Source: Actinomycetes bacterium (GTDB lineage: Bacteria > Actinomycetota > Actinomycetes > Mycobacteriales > Mycobacteriaceae). From it: 16,660 nt of DNA. The translations under genes and the position numbers were made by a program. Below are positions 14,380 through 16,660 of this stretch, one piece after another. Positions within the stretch are counted from its first letter, which is position 1. Every line of letters begins with the position of its first letter. The DNA is taken from the NCBI GenBank assembly GCA_022600695.1, contig JAHZJY010000183.1, positions 1-16,660 on the forward strand. Direction: 5' to 3'. The notes under the pieces are model-generated. The model had not been told where the DNA came from, did no database searches, and saw only the letters and a list, made by a program, of their open reading frames with translations.

Positions 14380-15720
14380 TCAGCTGCCGATCCAGTTCCC
14401 GTGGAATCCGTAGGGAACCCGCCGGGGCAGCCTGATCCGGGCCACCGGTTCGCCGGCGAAGTCGGAGGCGTCGAGAATTACCAGGTCACTACCGTCGCGG
14501 GTGGGATCGTAAACGTAGGCGATGTACCACCCGTTCGTCTCATCGGCCGGCCCGGAGGACGACGGCACGAAGACGGCCTCGCCCGGCCCCCCGGGCTCGT
14601 CGGCCGTGCCGAACCGGTGCTCGACGGCGTCGCCGCTGCTCAGGTCATAGCGCACCAGGCAGGCATCACCCACCGATACCGCGTACCGGGCGGGCAGTCC
14701 GGCCAGCCGATCATCGATGCGGGGAAACTCCACCCGTCGGTCATCGAGTTGACGTTCGGTCACCGTGCCCGCCCGCAGGTCGATCCGCCACTCCCACAAC
14801 ACTGCGCTGGCATCGAAGCCACCATCGTTGCGCCACAGTTCGGGATAACGAACCGCCTGCAACACAAGAGAATTGCCCTCTTCATATGAGTTGGCGACAT
14901 GGAACACGTAGCAGGGTTCGATATCGAACCAGCGAATCTCGCCGAACGGGTCCTCCCGGCTCAGCACGCCGAACCGGGCGCCGTGGTCATCGTCCCAGCG
15001 GTAGGGCATATCCCCCTTGCCGTTGAGCGCGATATCGAGGTCGAACACGATGGGCAGGTCCATGAAGACGACATGTTTCGAGGTCATGGCGAAGTCGTGC
15101 ATCATCGTCAGAGCCGGAACCTCGACCGGCCGGTTGATGGTCAGTTCGCCGTCAGCATCGGCACGGTGATAGCTGACGTGCGGCTGGAACAGGTTGCCGT
15201 AGCCGAAGAAGTGCAACTCACCGGTGGTCGGACAGATCTTCGGGTGAGCGGTCATCGCGTCGTTGAGTTTGCCGTCGAAGTCGTAACAGCCGACGGTCTC
15301 CAGGTCGTTGGTGATCTCGTAGGGCAGTGAGGATTCGACCAGGGCCAGGGTCTTACCGGCGTGGTTGACGACGTGGGTGTTGGCCACCGACGAACGCAGG
15401 TTACGGGTGCCATCCGGGCCGTAGAGCGGGAACGGGTCCTCGAAGCTCTCGGTGCGCACCCACCGGTTGCGATACCACTTGGCCGCACCGCCGGCGATGC
15501 GCACCCCGTGGATCATGCCGTCGCCGATGAACCAGTGCCCGGTCGGGGTGCGCGGGTTGGAGCCGTTGCGCAGGTACCAGCCGTCGATCTCGGGCGGGAT
15601 GGCGCCCTCGACCGGAAGGTCGTACTCGGTGAGTTCATCGGCGACCGGCGCGTAGTTGCCCCGCATGTGGAACGGGCTGGCATCGGGCAGGTTCGCCGGA
15701 TCGGCTGCGGTATCGGTCAT
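14380..15720 (-). CDS. Carotenoid oxygenase-family (RPE65/CCD) iron dioxygenase
   Basis: The product has 446 residues. It belongs to the beta-propeller carotenoid cleavage family, which cuts C=C bonds in carotenoids, apocarotenoids or stilbenes with O2 and an Fe(II) held by four histidines. All four are present: H159 (TAHPKICP), H208 (MMHDFAMT), H274 (YVFHVANSYEEGN) and H440 (VPYGFHGNWIGS at the C-terminus). The N-terminal YLRNGSNPR and GDGMIHGVRI blocks are also family marks. No signal peptide is seen, so it is probably cytoplasmic or membrane-peripheral. The substrate cannot be inferred. M. tuberculosis relatives Rv0654 and Rv0913c are about 500 residues as I recall. ATG 15720 is the first plausible start; no strong ribosome-binding site is visible. 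The gene follows glpK on the same strand after 99 bases. Confidence 0.92.
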   Translation of the reverse strand: MTDTAADPANLPDASPFHMRGNYAPVADELTEYDLPVEGAIPPEIDGWYLRNGSNPRTPTGHWFIGDGMIHGVRIAGGAAKWYRNRWVRTESFEDPFPLYGPDGTRNLRSSVANTHVVNHAGKTLALVESSLPYEITNDLETVGCYDFDGKLNDAMTAHPKICPTTGELHFFGYGNLFQPHVSYHRADADGELTINRPVEVPALTMMHDFAMTSKHVVFMDLPIVFDLDIALNGKGDMPYRWDDDHGARFGVLSREDPFGEIRWFDIEPCYVFHVANSYEEGNSLVLQAVRYPELWRNDGGFDASAVLWEWRIDLRAGTVTERQLDDRRVEFPRIDDRLAGLPARYAVSVGDACLVRYDLSSGDAVEHRFGTADEPGGPGEAVFVPSSSGPADETNGWYIAYVYDPTRDGSDLVILDASDFAGEPVARIRLPRRVPYGFHGNWIGS

Positions 15721-15819
15721 AGCACCACTGTGGCACGTTTCCTGGGATTACGGCGGCCCGATTTCGGCACGCTTTCCGGCGCTCAGCGCACGAAACCGCG
15801 CCGACTCGGTTGCCCGGGC
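15721..15819 (-). promoter_or_regulatory. Upstream region of carotenoid oxygenase with a direct repeat
   Basis: Plus-strand GGCACGTTTCC (15732-15742) recurs as GGCACGCTTTCC (15766-15777), differing by one inserted base, 34 bases apart. On the minus strand these read GGAAACGTGCC and GGAAAGCGTGCC ahead of the start codon. They could be regulator half-sites. No convincing -10 was found; TAATCC at 15750-15745 is the nearest match. Confidence 0.25.
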
Positions 15820-16660
15820 CTACACCTGCACCCAATCCAGGGTCCGCTGCACCGCCTTCTGCCAGCCGGCGTAGCCCTCGGCGCGCTGTTCCTCGCTCCA
15901 GGACGGCGTCCAGCGGCGGTCCTCATGCCAGTTGGCGCGCAGATCTTCGGGATCACTCCAGAATCCGACCGCCAGGCCGGCCGCATAGGCCGCGCCCAGC
16001 GCGGTGGTCTCGGGGACCTTCGGGCGTACAACATCCACACCGAGCACGTCGGCCTGGATCTGCATGCACAACTCGTTGAGGGTGACACCGCCGTCGACCT
16101 TGAGCACCTCGAGTTTCACCCCGGAGTCGGCGGCCATCGCATCGACGACATCGCGGCTCTGATAGCAGATCGCCTCCAGCGTCGCCCGCGCGATATGGGC
16201 GTTGGAGTTGAACCGCGACAGTCCCACGATCGCCCCGCGCGCATCCGAACGCCAGTACGGCGCGAACAGACCGGAGAAGGCCGGCACGAAGTACACCCCG
16301 CCGTTGTCCTGCACCCGCCGGGCCAGCGTTTCGCTGTCGGACGCGCCACTGATGATGCCCAACTGGTCACGCAGCCACTGCACCGCCGAGCCGGTCACCG
16401 CGATCGAACCCTCCAGAGCGTAAACGGGTTTCGCATCACCGAACTGATAGCAGACCGTGGTCAGCAGGCCGTTGGAGCTGCGGACGATCTTCTCGCCGGT
16501 GTTGAGCAGCAGAAAGTTCCCGGTGCCGTAGGTGTTCTTGGCCTCCCCGGGCTTCAGACACACCTGCCCGACCATCGCCGCCTGCTGGTCACCGAGGCTC
16601 GCCGTCAGCGGCACCGTCCCGCGGACCGGGCCTTCCGGATGGGTCAGGCCGTAGGGCTCC
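15820..16660 (-). CDS. glpK: Glycerol kinase, C-terminal part (5' end outside window)
   Basis: The open frame runs off the right edge of the window and ends at TAG 15822-15820, giving the last 279 residues of a family of about 500. Glycerol kinase phosphorylates glycerol to sn-glycerol-3-phosphate with ATP in the cytoplasm. Recognisable blocks are [77 protein letters not shown] and [15 protein letters not shown]. These cover the second FGGY domain, including the adenosine-binding DGG. The C-terminus (RTLDWVQV) looks complete. By order of neighbours it corresponds to Rv3696c. The N-terminal half and its promoter are not visible. Confidence 0.95.
   Translation of the reverse strand, partial: EPYGLTHPEGPVRGTVPLTASLGDQQAAMVGQVCLKPGEAKNTYGTGNFLLLNTGEKIVRSSNGLLTTVCYQFGDAKPVYALEGSIAVTGSAVQWLRDQLGIISGASDSETLARRVQDNGGVYFVPAFSGLFAPYWRSDARGAIVGLSRFNSNAHIARATLEAICYQSRDVVDAMAADSGVKLEVLKVDGGVTLNELCMQIQADVLGVDVVRPKVPETTALGAAYAAGLAVGFWSDPEDLRANWHEDRRWTPSWSEEQRAEGYAGWQKAVQRTLDWVQV

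Noticed and set aside
1..16660. CRISPR arrays, tRNA/rRNA genes, transposases, integrases, toxin-antitoxin or phage-defence genes
   Set aside because: None is recognisable. MoxR/DUF58 genes can accompany defence-like systems, but here they match the housekeeping mycobacterial moxR2 neighbourhood.

Overview
The window is GC-rich, densely packed actinobacterial DNA. Gene content and order point to a mycobacterium (Mycobacterium/Mycolicibacterium) or a close relative. The main evidence is a complete mce lipid-transporter operon, a secreted MPT64-like protein, and the order MoxR ATPase / DUF58 / SpoIIM-like / RDD / glpK, which matches the M. tuberculosis block moxR2-Rv3693-Rv3694c-Rv3695-glpK as I remember it.

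Left flank (1-2656): the 3' end of a MoxR-type AAA+ ATPase (+) overlaps a DUF58/vWA-like membrane protein gene (+). These converge on a SpoIIM-like (stage II sporulation M, DUF95) multi-pass membrane protein gene (-).

Centre (2693-13250, all -): one compact operon reads right to left as yrbEA, yrbEB, mceA, mceB, mceC, mceD, mceE (lipoprotein), mceF, an Mce-associated membrane protein, and a secreted MPT64/DUF3298-like protein. Most junctions overlap by 1, 4 or 8 nt (ATGA or GTGA), which implies translational coupling. YrbEA/B should form the inner-membrane permease dimer. The six Mce proteins should form the periplasmic substrate conduit. The accessory genes probably stabilise it or work beside it. 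No ATPase (MceG/Mkl type), transcription factor or lipid-catabolic gene is in the operon, so energy must come from an ATPase encoded elsewhere.

Right flank (13514-16660): an RDD-family membrane protein gene (+) converges on a carotenoid-oxygenase-family (RPE65/CCD) gene (-). Behind that is the 3' part of glycerol kinase glpK (-), cut by the window edge.

The main structural message is that the mce operon lies between the SpoIIM-like and RDD genes, which are divergent neighbours in M. tuberculosis. The carotenoid oxygenase gene likewise lies between the RDD gene and glpK. Both flanking genes appear to keep their own leaderless promoters (TAGCAT/TAGCGT just before the start codon). There are no tRNAs, rRNAs, CRISPR arrays, transposases or integrases that I can recognise. 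The only gene-free stretch near 300 bases is the 263-bp divergent promoter region between yrbEA and the RDD gene. Nothing here is a clearly new system. The most distinctive features are the MPT64-like gene inside an mce operon, a possible 13-codon coupled leader ORF before it, and a long proline-rich tail on MceA.
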